Positions 8,628 to 19,600 of a stretch of 26,226 nt of DNA are shown in pieces. How positions within the stretch are numbered: position 1 is the stretch's first letter; every line of letters begins with the position of its first letter. A program made the position numbers and the translations under genes. The notes under the pieces are model-generated. The model did not search any database and was not told where the DNA came from. It saw only the letters and a list, made by a program, of their open reading frames with translations. Origin of the DNA: Lachnospiraceae bacterium UBA4338 (lineage in GTDB: Bacteria > Bacillota > Clostridia > Lachnospirales > Lachnospiraceae); assembly GCA_002393735.1 (NCBI GenBank), contig DGTK01000002.1:75000-101225 (forward strand). The letters run 5' to 3'.

Positions 8628-8656
8628 ATTATACCATAAGCCCCTGTCATATTCAA
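8628..8656 (-). promoter_or_regulatory. Promoter of the phosphodiesterase-queH-argS run
   Basis: Read on the minus strand, TTGAAT (8656-8651) and TATAAT (8633-8628) are separated by exactly 17 bases. The start of transcription would fall near 8620, about 55 bases before the start codon at 8566. The match to the housekeeping sigma consensus is strong. Confidence 0.75.
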
Positions 8657-8662
8657 TAATGC

Positions 8663-8692
8663 TTGTTTTGAACTATATATAAATGATATAAT
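8663..8692 (+). promoter_or_regulatory. Promoter of the MoxR-DUF58-transglutaminase operon
   Basis: TTGTTT (8663-8668) and TATAAT (8687-8692) with an 18-base gap point toward the MoxR gene, giving a leader of roughly 40 bases. The -35 matches only in part. It lies back to back with the minus-strand promoter at 8628-8656; the two -35 boxes are only six bases apart. Confidence 0.6.
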
Positions 8693-8740
8693 TATTTTGT
8701 TGTGGTTTACGCACAAAAATACAGTATTTGGGAGAAACTC

Positions 8741-9667
8741 ATGAATCAGGATATCATTAAAGCAAAACAGCTTATAGCAACAGCCATTCATGGCAAAGAT
8801 GATGTAATAAATACAGTACTTTGTACTATCTTCGCAGGAGGTCATATCCTTCTTGAAGACATTCCGGGTGTAGGCAAGACCACACTGGTTACTGCCCTTG
8901 CCAAAGTTCTTAACATGGACTATAAGCGTATTCAGTTTACACCTGATGTTCTGCCAAGTGACATTCTTGGTTTCACCATGTATGACAAGAATACAGGGGA
9001 ATTTACTTTCAAGGAAGGTGTAATCTACACCAACCTTTTTCTTGCAGACGAGATTAACAGAACATCTCCTAAGACTCAGTCAGCACTTCTTGAAGTCATG
9101 GAAGAAGGAAGAGCAACAGTTGATGGCGTTACACGTCCAATGCCTAAGCCTTTCTTCGTTATCGCTACCCAGAATCCTATCGGTTCATCAGGTACACAGA
9201 AGCTTCCTGAATCACAGCTGGACAGATTCATGGTCAGACTTACCATGGGTTATCCTGATCACGAAAGCAGCAAAAATATCCTCCGCGGCGATTCACATCA
9301 GATTATCGATCAGATGGAAAGCGCTCTTACCAAAGAGGATTTATTACGTTATAAAGAAGAAGTTGAGAAAGTCTTCACTTCCGAAGAAATGTATGAATAT
9401 ATTATTTCACTTACAGAAGCAACCAGAGTTGATTATACTTTAGGCTTATCTCCAAGAGGCAGTATCGCCCTTCACAAAATGGCCAAGGCCAATGCTTTTA
9501 TAGAAGGCAGGAATTATATTACTCCTGACGATGTTAAGGCAGTCTTCTATCCTGTTGCCAACCACAGAGTCATTTTAAATAATACCATGAAATCCCAGGG
9601 CACTTCAGTCAGAAGCGCTCTTAGTGACACATTAGCCTCAGTTCCAATGCCAAGAATAAAAGCATAA
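8741..9667 (+). CDS. MoxR-family AAA+ ATPase
   Basis: MoxR ATPases act as chaperone-like remodelling enzymes and are usually encoded beside DUF58 and membrane-protein genes, as here. In the 308-residue protein the Walker A motif is GVGKTT (43-48), Walker B is LFLADE (99-104), sensor 1 is IATQNP (141-146) and the LPESQLDRF element is at 155-163. The C-terminal AAA lid carries the family's typical LSPRGS. I place the start at the ATG at 8741 because GGGAGA lies six to eleven bases upstream; an in-frame GTG at 8702 would add 13 residues but has no ribosome binding site and falls on the likely transcription start. The next gene starts four bases after the stop. The client is unknown. Confidence 0.95.
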   Translation: MNQDIIKAKQLIATAIHGKDDVINTVLCTIFAGGHILLEDIPGVGKTTLVTALAKVLNMDYKRIQFTPDVLPSDILGFTMYDKNTGEFTFKEGVIYTNLFLADEINRTSPKTQSALLEVMEEGRATVDGVTRPMPKPFFVIATQNPIGSSGTQKLPESQLDRFMVRLTMGYPDHESSKNILRGDSHQIIDQMESALTKEDLLRYKEEVEKVFTSEEMYEYIISLTEATRVDYTLGLSPRGSIALHKMAKANAFIEGRNYITPDDVKAVFYPVANHRVILNNTMKSQGTSVRSALSDTLASVPMPRIKA

Positions 9668-9671
9668 ATCC

Positions 9672-10847
9672 ATGACATATACAAGCAAAGAACAACATAA
9701 TATGTTAGAGGCAACATCCATTAATCCGGATATTCCAATGCCTAAATTCTTAAGACGATTTTTCGACAGAAGTCCTGTTGCGGCCTTCGTTCTTAATTTC
9801 GTTTTGTTATTCTTTGCGCTGATTGTGGTTACAGTAATTGTAATATTAACTTTTAAAAATTCATTTTTCTTACTTATTTGCTGGGCGCTTGTTGCTCTCG
9901 GATATTTATTCCTTTTTGCATACAGCAAAAAAGCTCACAAAAGTCAGGTTACATTAATTGCTCCTGACTCTATCTATGCTTACAATAATGAATTCAAAAA
10001 CTGCGTTGTAAAACTTAATCTAAATATCAAAAACAATACCATCTTTCCTTATTTTAACTACAAGGCCAAGATGACTATTTCCAACGGTTTCTTCGAAGGC
10101 TCTGATTCCTTCAGCGTCTATATTCCTTGTATTCAGAAGCATACTGCTGAGATTGAGATTCCAATTAAGGTTAATTCCCTTGGAATGGTAAGAATCTCTG
10201 ATATCACAATTTACAACAACATCGGTGTGCTTTCGACGCTGATTTTTCAACAGGATTTAATAACTGTTCCTGTTCTTCCGATTGCAGGACATAAGGCTGA
10301 TTTCCCAAATGTGGCAGTCTTCGACGGCGCTGATGAAGTTGAAGAGAATAATAACTTAGGCAGTGTATCCGGTGAAGTAAAGGAAATAAGGGAATACCAG
10401 CCTGGTGACAGACTTCAGAGAATCCACTGGAAACTCTCTGCCAAAATGGACGACCTCTTCGTTAAAGAGATGTCCCACACCTCAGCTGTGGCAGTTACTC
10501 TTCTTCCTAATACGGTACTTGAAGATACAAAGATGCCAAAAAATAACGAGCATTTCTTCCTGACTCTTAAGACACTTTATGAAATTTCCAAGACTTTAAA
10601 CAGCGAGAATCAGCGTTTCCTTATATCGATTCTTAATCCGCTTACACTGGACATTGACGAGATTACTGTCATGAATGAAGACGATATAATGAAGGCTTTT
10701 TATTCAATATATGCTCTTCCGCTTAACAGGGAAGAAGCAGGCAAAACCAACATTAAAGATGCATTTCTTAATGCATCATCGGGGGTCAGCGTGGTTTGTT
10801 TTATTGACGGAGATGAATATGAATTAATCGAAAGGGAGATTGTATAA
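9672..10847 (+). CDS. DUF58-domain membrane protein
   Basis: Function is not established; DUF58 proteins are the standard partners of MoxR ATPases. The 391-residue product has a short N-terminal tail, two membrane helices (about 36-60 and 65-84), a beta-rich central part (about 95-230) and then the DUF58 hallmark REYQPGDRLQRIHWK (240-254). The C-terminal half resembles a von Willebrand-like fold that lacks a clear metal site. No strong ribosome binding site precedes the ATG at 9672, four bases after the MoxR stop, so it may rely on translational coupling; an ATG at 9702 is a possible alternative that keeps all domains. Its TAA overlaps the next gene's ATG as TAATG. Confidence 0.9.
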   Translation: MTYTSKEQHNMLEATSINPDIPMPKFLRRFFDRSPVAAFVLNFVLLFFALIVVTVIVILTFKNSFFLLICWALVALGYLFLFAYSKKAHKSQVTLIAPDSIYAYNNEFKNCVVKLNLNIKNNTIFPYFNYKAKMTISNGFFEGSDSFSVYIPCIQKHTAEIEIPIKVNSLGMVRISDITIYNNIGVLSTLIFQQDLITVPVLPIAGHKADFPNVAVFDGADEVEENNNLGSVSGEVKEIREYQPGDRLQRIHWKLSAKMDDLFVKEMSHTSAVAVTLLPNTVLEDTKMPKNNEHFFLTLKTLYEISKTLNSENQRFLISILNPLTLDIDEITVMNEDDIMKAFYSIYALPLNREEAGKTNIKDAFLNASSGVSVVCFIDGDEYELIEREIV

Positions 10848-13510
10848 TGGCTGGTAGCAATACAAATACCAATTTCATACAATCCTCTTTTGGCAAGGTA
10901 AAAGCCGTTATAAAGAAGGATAATAAAGCGGTTTACTTAGACAGAATAAATGCTAAGGATAAGGCTAACAAATACAGCCCTCTCAACCGTTTTTTAATCT
11001 GCGTCCTTAAGGGACTTCTTATCTGGGCTTTGTCTTATACGACAGTCACTGCTTTTGCCTACTGTTTTGAACTGCCTTATAATCACGGAATTGTTTTTAT
11101 AGCATCATTCCTTTTCTCGCAGTTTATAGCGCTTTTATACTTTAACAAAATCATCTTCTATACAGGATATATCCTGATGTTCATAACCTTCCTTATAGAA
11201 CTGGTTCGAAACTATATTGTTGTAAACTCCGGTTTCCAGGCCATCATCAATATTGTTTATGAGAAATATTCAGATTATTTCGCACTGTCCTCTCTTCGTG
11301 AAGGTCAGGAGCTTATAGAAAACAGATATTATACAATCACCATTACTCTGGTTTTCGTGGCGATTTTTATCTCTATTTTACTCAACGTAACCATTTCAGG
11401 TTATATGAATATGCTTGAAAGTATGCTCGTAACCTGGCCTTTAATCGAGATTGCATTATTTGTGGATATAATGCCAAAGCCGATATATTTTGTCATTTTA
11501 ATTGCCTGCTACGTGGCAGTCGGTCTTCTTCAGCTTACAGGTCATATGCGAATGCAGGTTAAGGGAAGAAAGACACCTGAATTTATTAAGGTGCGTTTTG
11601 GCAAGAAACCGTCATTCTCATACCAGGCCAACGTTCTTGGAATTGTTTATATTATGCTGCTTTCCGTTTTAATCGGAACCGTACTCAGCGTCGTGGCTTT
11701 TGCATTCTACTCATTCGACGGCAGCTCCATTCATTCAAAAAAGTTCCATGACTTTTTGGATGAACCTGTCAAAATCTACGTCCAGAACGGTTTTACCGGT
11801 CTCTTCAACCGTTATGAAGCCACAGGTGGTATGAGTAACGGTCGTCTTGGCGGCGTGGCATCAATTCGTAATGATTACAACAATGATTTTACAATTACAT
11901 TTATGCCATTTAATAATGATTCCTTATATCTTCCGGGATTCATCGGTAATGAATATCTTACTGACAAATGGTCCGAGCAGTCTCCAAAATATGAAACTGT
12001 AGACGGTGAAGAAAGAATCGTGGATTTTATTACTACCACGGGAGAATTAGTTAAATACGAGTCAGATCATCGCATTAATCAGGGCGCTACTGCCAAGGCT
12101 GTGCTTCAGAATATCGACATATCGCCTACGCAGTTATTAAAACCTTATTATACCTATGATTCCCAAGTTTTGACCTTCCCAGACACTTCGGTTGATGCCC
12201 TTCAGCCGTTCCCGCTTGGCGGAAGTACAGAAGTTAATTACAATCCTTTGGTTTATAATATTAAATTAATTGATAATTACGGACAGATTAATAATTTTGC
12301 ATCCAAAGATTATATAGTAAGTTACTTAAGACAGTCCACTAATGAAGAGTCTTTGATGTATGCTGAATATGTGGATGATATGGCTCTTCGTATCAGGGAA
12401 AATGAAAAATCCTACATTGAAGATTTCATCTATAATTACATGTCAGATTATATTTTCCCATCCAATCCTACGGATGTTGATTCTTCTATTGATGGACTTA
12501 CGGATGGCGGAGAAATATCATATGAAGAATTAAATGAAATCAATGAGTACAGGCTCGATGTCTGCAACATGATTTATTCAGAGTTCGTCAGGGATTTTGA
12601 ATATACCAAGGCCCCTGGTAATACTCCTTTTAATGAAGATTATATCGACCATTTCCTTAATGGCAATCGCCGCGGTTTCTGCGCGCATTTTGCAACTTCT
12701 GCTGCAATGATTCTGAGGGAGAAAGGCATTCCTGCAAGATACGTTGAAGGCTATGTAATTCCAACCTCTTTGATGGCTGAGAATGGTGCCCTTACAAGCG
12801 AAGATCCGGATGAGTGGTATCAGGGAACTTCCCTTTTGGATGACAGAGGTGTCATCACCCTTAATGTTACTGATGCCTATGCTCATGCCTGGGTTGAGGT
12901 CTATATGGAGGGCTATGGCTTCGTGCCTTTTGAATTCACTCCTCCATCTTATGAAAATGATATCAACACAGAATCAGGCGGTAACCTTGCAGACCTTCTT
13001 GGCAGCCTGTTCACAGTTAATTTTAACGTTAATACAGGCTCTGAACTTACAGGTACATTAGGAGAAGATCCTGGTAACAACGAAGGCCGTTTAAGCGAAG
13101 CCTTAAGCATCCTTAATATCAACAAAACCAAGATTCGTAAAACTGTAACCTGGATTATTGTTATAATCGGCTTAATCATCGCTTATATGATACTAAACCC
13201 GGTTATTTACCGTAGAATTCTCATATCCAAAGGTAAATACAAACCAGTTGTTTATAATCTTTATAATAACCTGTTGCAGCGCTCAAGTCTTTCAAAAATT
13301 CTTCCTAAAGCGCCATCTGAGGATGACGTTAAGGAAGCTTTGAATAGAGTAAGAAAAGATAATTATAAGAAAGCTTCAAATATGTCTTCACAGCAGATAG
13401 ACAGATTCATTCTTTTAACCAAACAGGCTTTATATTCAGGTGCTTCACTTACAAAGGAAGAGTTTAATGAATATGTGAAGCTGCTTAAAGAGATTAAGAA
13501 AGCGTTGTAA
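10847..13510 (+). CDS. TgpA-like membrane protein with extracellular transglutaminase domain
   Basis: An 887-residue envelope protein. About seven N-terminal membrane helices (roughly residues 49-288) are followed by a large external region (290-766), one more membrane helix (767-784) and a cytoplasmic tail of about 100 residues. The transglutaminase-like core is at about 570-700: nucleophile candidate Cys612 in RRGFCAHFA, His680 in YAHAWVEVY, and an acidic third residue Glu696 in VPFEFTPP. The family often has Asp there, though FExTP forms are common in Gram-positive members. The stretch 290-565 has no recognisable motif. It overlaps the DUF58 gene by one base (TAATG) and has AAGGGAGA upstream, so the three genes form one operon. 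The likely role is cross-linking or proteolysis of an envelope substrate; the substrate is unknown. Confidence 0.92.
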   Translation: MAGSNTNTNFIQSSFGKVKAVIKKDNKAVYLDRINAKDKANKYSPLNRFLICVLKGLLIWALSYTTVTAFAYCFELPYNHGIVFIASFLFSQFIALLYFNKIIFYTGYILMFITFLIELVRNYIVVNSGFQAIINIVYEKYSDYFALSSLREGQELIENRYYTITITLVFVAIFISILLNVTISGYMNMLESMLVTWPLIEIALFVDIMPKPIYFVILIACYVAVGLLQLTGHMRMQVKGRKTPEFIKVRFGKKPSFSYQANVLGIVYIMLLSVLIGTVLSVVAFAFYSFDGSSIHSKKFHDFLDEPVKIYVQNGFTGLFNRYEATGGMSNGRLGGVASIRNDYNNDFTITFMPFNNDSLYLPGFIGNEYLTDKWSEQSPKYETVDGEERIVDFITTTGELVKYESDHRINQGATAKAVLQNIDISPTQLLKPYYTYDSQVLTFPDTSVDALQPFPLGGSTEVNYNPLVYNIKLIDNYGQINNFASKDYIVSYLRQSTNEESLMYAEYVDDMALRIRENEKSYIEDFIYNYMSDYIFPSNPTDVDSSIDGLTDGGEISYEELNEINEYRLDVCNMIYSEFVRDFEYTKAPGNTPFNEDYIDHFLNGNRRGFCAHFATSAAMILREKGIPARYVEGYVIPTSLMAENGALTSEDPDEWYQGTSLLDDRGVITLNVTDAYAHAWVEVYMEGYGFVPFEFTPPSYENDINTESGGNLADLLGSLFTVNFNVNTGSELTGTLGEDPGNNEGRLSEALSILNINKTKIRKTVTWIIVIIGLIIAYMILNPVIYRRILISKGKYKPVVYNLYNNLLQRSSLSKILPKAPSEDDVKEALNRVRKDNYKKASNMSSQQIDRFILLTKQALYSGASLTKEEFNEYVKLLKEIKKAL

Positions 13511-13568
13511 GATAATTAATAAAGTAACAACTAAATCGTACCAGAGAACTATTGCATAAAGTCATAAG

Positions 13569-13601
13569 AAAACACCACCGTTTTTTCACCGGTGGTGTTT
13601 T
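13569..13601. terminator. Bidirectional terminator between convergent genes
   Basis: AAAACACCACCG (13569-13580) pairs perfectly with CGGTGGTGTTTT (13590-13601) across a nine-base loop. A/T runs flank both sides, so it can end both the transglutaminase operon (plus) and the giant surface gene (minus, stop at 13643). Nothing else is evident in the 132-base gap. Confidence 0.85.
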
Positions 13602-13642
13602 AAGTTTAGTATTATTAAGTTTTATTATTCTGTTCCTATAAC

Positions 13643-16600
13643 CTACTTTCTGTTCTTTATGTAGATTATTGTACCTGTTACTGCAGATGCGATTATTACG
13701 AGGATTAACAGTAAGATGAGAATCCACCATGGGAATCCATGTTTAACTGCATTTGACTCTGCTATAAAGGCTATTGCATATGTTGAGAATAACCTGGTCT
13801 TGATTGTTATTGTTTCAGGATTGTTATCCTGATCTTCAAGAGTTGTTACCTCACCATCATGATATCTGAGTACGTAGAATACTCTTCCATCTGCCTGAAG
13901 TTCTTTATCGATTTCAATGGTGATTTCAAGTTCTTCATTAAGATCAGTAACCTTCTCCCAGTCACCATCACCTATCTTCTTCATTACTGTTAAATCGATA
14001 AACTTACCAATTGCAAGAGGTGCATTAGCTGCATTGCCCAGTGAAGCCTCAATTTCCTTCTTATCACTATCAGGAACCTTATCTTCAAGAGGCATTACAA
14101 CAAGCTTAACTACTACGCTCTCTCCTGCCTTAACTCTTTCTAATTCTTCTTTTGTTAAGCAGGCCTTAAGGATGCTTTCTGTGCTTCCATGTAATGTTCC
14201 TGTTAAAGTCGATACGCTGCCATCTTCATTAACGCTTTCAACCTCAATTCTTACATTACCTGAGCCATACTTATCTTCTCTTGCAGAACCTGATGTAATC
14301 TCATCTGTAAGACCTTCTGTGGTTTCAGTATCTTCTTCCTCTTCGTCAGCCTCTTCATCATCAGCTAATTCTTTATCATCATCATTCTGATTTTCTTTAT
14401 CATCAGTTTCTGTAGTATTTGCTGGTTTCTTACCATTTCCTGTAGAGTTAGTACCTGGTTTCTTACCAGTATCTGCTGTATTTGCTGCATTTCCTGCTGC
14501 ATTGCTGCCATCTGAACTTCCTGAAGCACCTGAGCCATCACCTGATGACTGTGGAGCATTAGGATCAGCATTTGGTGTAACCTGTCCTTTACTATCAATA
14601 ACACCACCAAATTCAAGAACAGTTTCTTCTCCATCCCTGGTAATTACTGTTCCTGCAGGAAGTTCTGTTGTACCATCTTTAGCCTGCGAAATCTTGTTAA
14701 GATCTGACTCATCAAATGTATAAGTTACATCACTGCCTGATGCATCCTTAGGAATAGTAATAGTATTTGTTTTACCTTTTTCATCAACTGTAGTAATTGT
14801 ACTTCCTGCCGGAATTGTTATCTTTCCGTCTTCAGATATACTTACATCACTCTTTGAATCCTTTGGTACGGTAATAGTAATACCATCGTTACCTGTAGTA
14901 ACATCACCTGTTACCTTACCGCCCTTATTAATCAGGTAACCTTCATTATCAATAGAACCTGAGATGGTACCTTCTGAATCATTCTTTACAGTTCCGCCTT
15001 CGTTATTGATATCTCCTGAAATGGTTGCGCCTGCATTATTATTTACACTTGCACCATTTTCATTTTTGATTGCTCCTGATATAACGCCTTCTTCATCATT
15101 ATTAACAACACCCAAATTATCAATATTTCCTGATACAGTGCCTGCGTTATTCAGTTCACCTTCACTATGATTAACAATGTCTCCTGAGATATCTCCTGTA
15201 TTGTTAACTTTACCGCTGTTAACAATATCGCCTGATGCAGTTCCGTCATTATTAAATGTACCATGATTATCAATATCACTCGATATATCTGCGCCTTCAC
15301 CATTGTCTAATACTGCATCCGGATGGTTAGTTATTATTCCGGTTGTATCAATGGTTCCATTATTAATCATGTTACCGCTGTTAGAGATATTGTTATCTCC
15401 GGTTATATTTCCATCATTGATTAATTCGCCTGAGTTGCTAATACCACCTGACAAAGTACCATTATTATCAAAAGTACCATCATTAAGGATATCGCCGGTC
15501 ATTTCTCCGTCATTAACCAAATCTCCGCTATTATACACATCACCGGACATTTCACCTTCATTTAAGAAGCTTCCATTATTTGTAATATTACCGGATATGG
15601 TACCTATTTTATTCTTGCTTTCATCTTCTTCATCATAGGTGGCATTATTTTCAAAATCGCCATTATTTACTATATCTCCGGAAATATCACCTTTATTATG
15701 AAACTCGCCTTCATTATTAACGTTACCTGATATGGAAGCTCCATTGTAGTTAACTATTATTCCTTCCTCAAGATTTGATACATCGCCGGTTAGTTCACCG
15801 GTGTTATAAACAGTGCCACTACTTGTAACATCGCCGTTGATTGTACCAGTGTTAATAATTTTACCGTCACTTGATATATCGCCGTTGATTTTACCAAGAT
15901 TATCTAAATTTCCATTATCTAAAACGGTTAAATCACCTGTAATAATACCTATATTTATAATTATGCCATCACCGGTAATATCACTTGTAATAGAACCTTT
16001 TTCACGATTAATTATTCCTGAATCTTCTCCATTATTTATTATTTCTGGAATACTTATTTCACCTTCATTCTCAATACCACCAAGGTTAGTATTAGTAATG
16101 CTTACATTACCGGTTATTGTTCCACTATTACATAACAGACCATCATCGCCACCGGCTCCGTCATTTGTTATACTTCCGCTACCTTGTATAGTGCCATCAT
16201 TGATCAGGATTCCATTATTAAGAATACTACCATTGTTATTTAATGTAACATCCTCTCCAATAGTCACTTCCATACCTGCCGGAATAACAAGCGTAGTACC
16301 TGAAGGTATTTCAAAATCCTTTTTTATAACCAGTGTAGCTGTTTTAGCCGGCTCAGTATCAGTCGCTGCGGTAGCTTCTACATATTGTACGTCATTTGCT
16401 GTTAATCCCGGTAATAAGAATTGAATATTAGCCGGAGTAAGCGGAATTTCACGTTCCTCTCCATTTACAACAATCTTAACAGAAAGATCACCATATGGAG
16501 TAGCTGTAACAGTTTCAACATCTCCATTTTCATTAATTGTCAACTCTCTATCATTATTCTCATTAACCAGATCAAATGCTGATAATACTTCCTTATATCC

Positions 16601-19600
16601 AGCCATATTAGATGAATAATTACCACCTGAAGTTATCGGCGCATCAGCATTTTCTGTTTCTACTTTAATTGGCGTATTCTCAGTGATTCCGTAAGTTAAA
16701 TCAATTGTAGAACCATCAGCAAGATAAAATCCAGTTGCTCCAACATCTGCCGTACCAGATATCTCAACAGGTGTGGATGACGCTGAGTTAATTCCATAAC
16801 CATTTTCGGCAGATATTACACCAGCTGAAACATTGACATCTGCATTACCAGATGCATCAATTCCATCTCCATTAGTTGATGTTATTTCACCACCTGTTAC
16901 GTTGACATCTGCGCTACCCAATGCTTTAATACCATCTCCATTAGTTGATGTTATTTCACCACCAGATATGTTGACATCTGCGCTACTCGATGCCTTTATA
17001 GCATCTCCATCAGTTGATATAACTTTACCACTGGAAATAGTAACAATTGAATGTTCACCGGCACTAATTCCGTCCGATCCTTCGGAAGATATATTACCTC
17101 CACTAACAGTAAGAGTAGCTAATGCATTCTCGCCACTGCCATTAATCATGATACCTACATTAGATGTTGAAGAAATATCTCCACCTGTGATTGTGGCATC
17201 AGCAGTTTCACTAATTTTTATACCAATTCCACTATTTGAACAAACTGTACCATCAGAAACAGTAACAATTGAGTCACCACTTGCATCTATTCCGCAACCA
17301 CTAACAGAGGTTATTGCGCCTCCTTGAACATCAACAGTTGTTGCATTACCGTTAACTTCAATTCCTGCACCAGAATTACCGCATACATCGCCATCTAGTA
17401 TTGTAATATTAGCATTTGATGTTCCGTAAATTCCATCAATTTTACCTGAAATAATTCCATCATTAACTACAAGATTTGAATTAGCAGTTAAAAGAATTGC
17501 CGTATTATTTGTGGATATTATTTTTCCTTTTACAACTGTAACATTAGTCTCAGCATATATTGCTGGCCCATTACTTACAATCTGGCCATTTCCATCTGTT
17601 GAACTATCCCTAATTGTAAGAGAACCATTCGTAACATTAATTGCAGTACCACCATTCGGCTTAGTAAGATCATGGCCGTTTAAGTCTAGTGTTTTTTCAC
17701 TATTTGTATCAAGGTTAATTGAATTTGTAAGTGTTGCATCACTTTGAAGAACTAATGTACCACCACTTGTATTCCATGCTGTAACAGCTTCTTCAATCGT
17801 TCCATATTTCTGATTGCCAATTGTTGCTGCAACAGTAATTGAAGGATAGTAAGTAATCACTCCACTTATTGGTGCATGGTTATCATCGTTATCATATTTT
17901 ACATAAACAGTATAATTTCCATCTGCTGAAGCTTCAGGAATCTGATCACTCCAGTCTGTACCATTAGTGCTGTACATAACTGTATAACCTGCAGGAGAAT
18001 TTGCTGGCGCTGATAACAGACGTTGATTTGCTCCAGTATATGCAAGATTTGGACCTGTAGGCTTCAAAGCTTCATCAAGTGCTTGTGCTGTCGCAGCCGG
18101 AGCAGTTTTAGGAACAATTGTAAATAACACATCAGATGTAAAAGTAATGGCATAATTAGCTGAACTCAAATTACCTTGCGTTATCGCATATGTTCCTACA
18201 TTTTCGCCTGTCACTCTGGAAAGTGCCCCAGTAAACGCTGTGCTAATAGAGTCACCTTCACAAAGTCCTGTCGCTTCATATGTAAATGCAGGGTCATTGT
18301 CACCAAACTCTTTGCTCTGATTCGGTTTCGGAGTAACAGTAACTGGTTTGTTAGCAATTGTTACTACAATAGCATTGGCGCTTTCATCGCCATTAGCATA
18401 TTCATCACTTGTAGCTACTGCCTTATATTTAACAGAATATGTACCTGCATTAGTTGGAGCCGGAACCGCATCTCCCCATGCTCCGCCATCAAGCTGATAC
18501 TGCATCTTTGTTCCATTTGATTCGTGATTAGTAACTCCTGTAGTTACCAACGCCTGAGATGAGCCATTATATACAAGATTCAGATTGGCAGTAGGGTCCG
18601 TAGTTACTGCAGCCTTTTCTTTCCATCTTGCATACAGCGTAGTGTCTTCAGTCTTATTCCAGGTTCTTGCACTTGTACCATTTGCGTTGTAATACTGTGT
18701 TCCACCAGTTTGTGCATCATAATATCCTTGGAAAACGTATCCTTCACATGTCGGCAATACTATAGGGGTTGGCATATTCCTGCCATATGTTGCAGATACA
18801 CTACCGGAACCACCTGTACCACCATTGCGATCCAAAGTAACAGTATAACTATTCGCTGTCCATCTAGCATATAGAGTTTGGGGACCTGTTTTATTCCATG
18901 TTCTCTTACTAGCACCGGTTTCTGTATAATACTGTGTGCCTCCCGATGAAGCATCATAATAACCTTGGAATGTATAACCTTCACGTGTTGGCATAGTTGC
19001 AGAAGGCATATTCTGACCATATTTTGCAGTCACACTCGAAGTTCCACCTGAACCACCATTTTGATTCAAAGTTACTGTGGATTCTGCGACTTGCCAGTGA
19101 GCATAAAGCGTACCATCTGCCGTTTTATCCCAATGCCTATTATCTCTATTACCATTCGCATCATAATAAATTTTTCCATTAGTTGGATCATCAAAATACC
19201 CAAGGAATGTATAACCTGTTTTTGTTGGCTTACTACTTATTTCTGGCAGAGGTTTATTAAAATAAGCATCTGCACTATCAGGACCTCCTGTTCCTTCTTG
19301 TTGATCAAATGTAATAACAAGTGGCAATTTTCCAACGCCCAACTTTACAGCATTAGAGTCCGTATCAAGAACTACTAACTTCCCTCCAAAAAATTCACCG
19401 GAATAATTGCTTAAAATTTCCTCAACTGTTTTAGCAGAACTTTTTCCTTCTGGAACAACTCCAATTTGTGTGTCATTGTACGCTTCAAGCAATTGATAAC
19501 CACTATGATTACTAACATATAGTTTATTTTCTGGATATAATATCATACCATCAACTAAACTAGCTACTTCAAAAGTATCTGTTGGTGTAAAACAAATTAA

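Noticed and set aside
13643..13760. LPxTG sortase anchor in the giant surface protein
   Set aside because: The membrane helix and basic tail are there, but residues 2360-2380 contain no LPxTG-like motif.
14903..16255. CRISPR-like regular repeats
   Set aside because: The spacing is regular but the repeats are degenerate, lie inside one long open frame and encode an Asn/Gly ladder. There are no constant direct repeats with unrelated spacers and no cas genes.
13917..16424. Plus-strand open frames opposite the giant surface gene (13917-14390, 15303-15638, 15813-16424)
   Set aside because: They mirror the biased codon use of the minus-strand repeats and give low-complexity Ser/Pro/Leu/Ile proteins with no domain or ribosome binding site.
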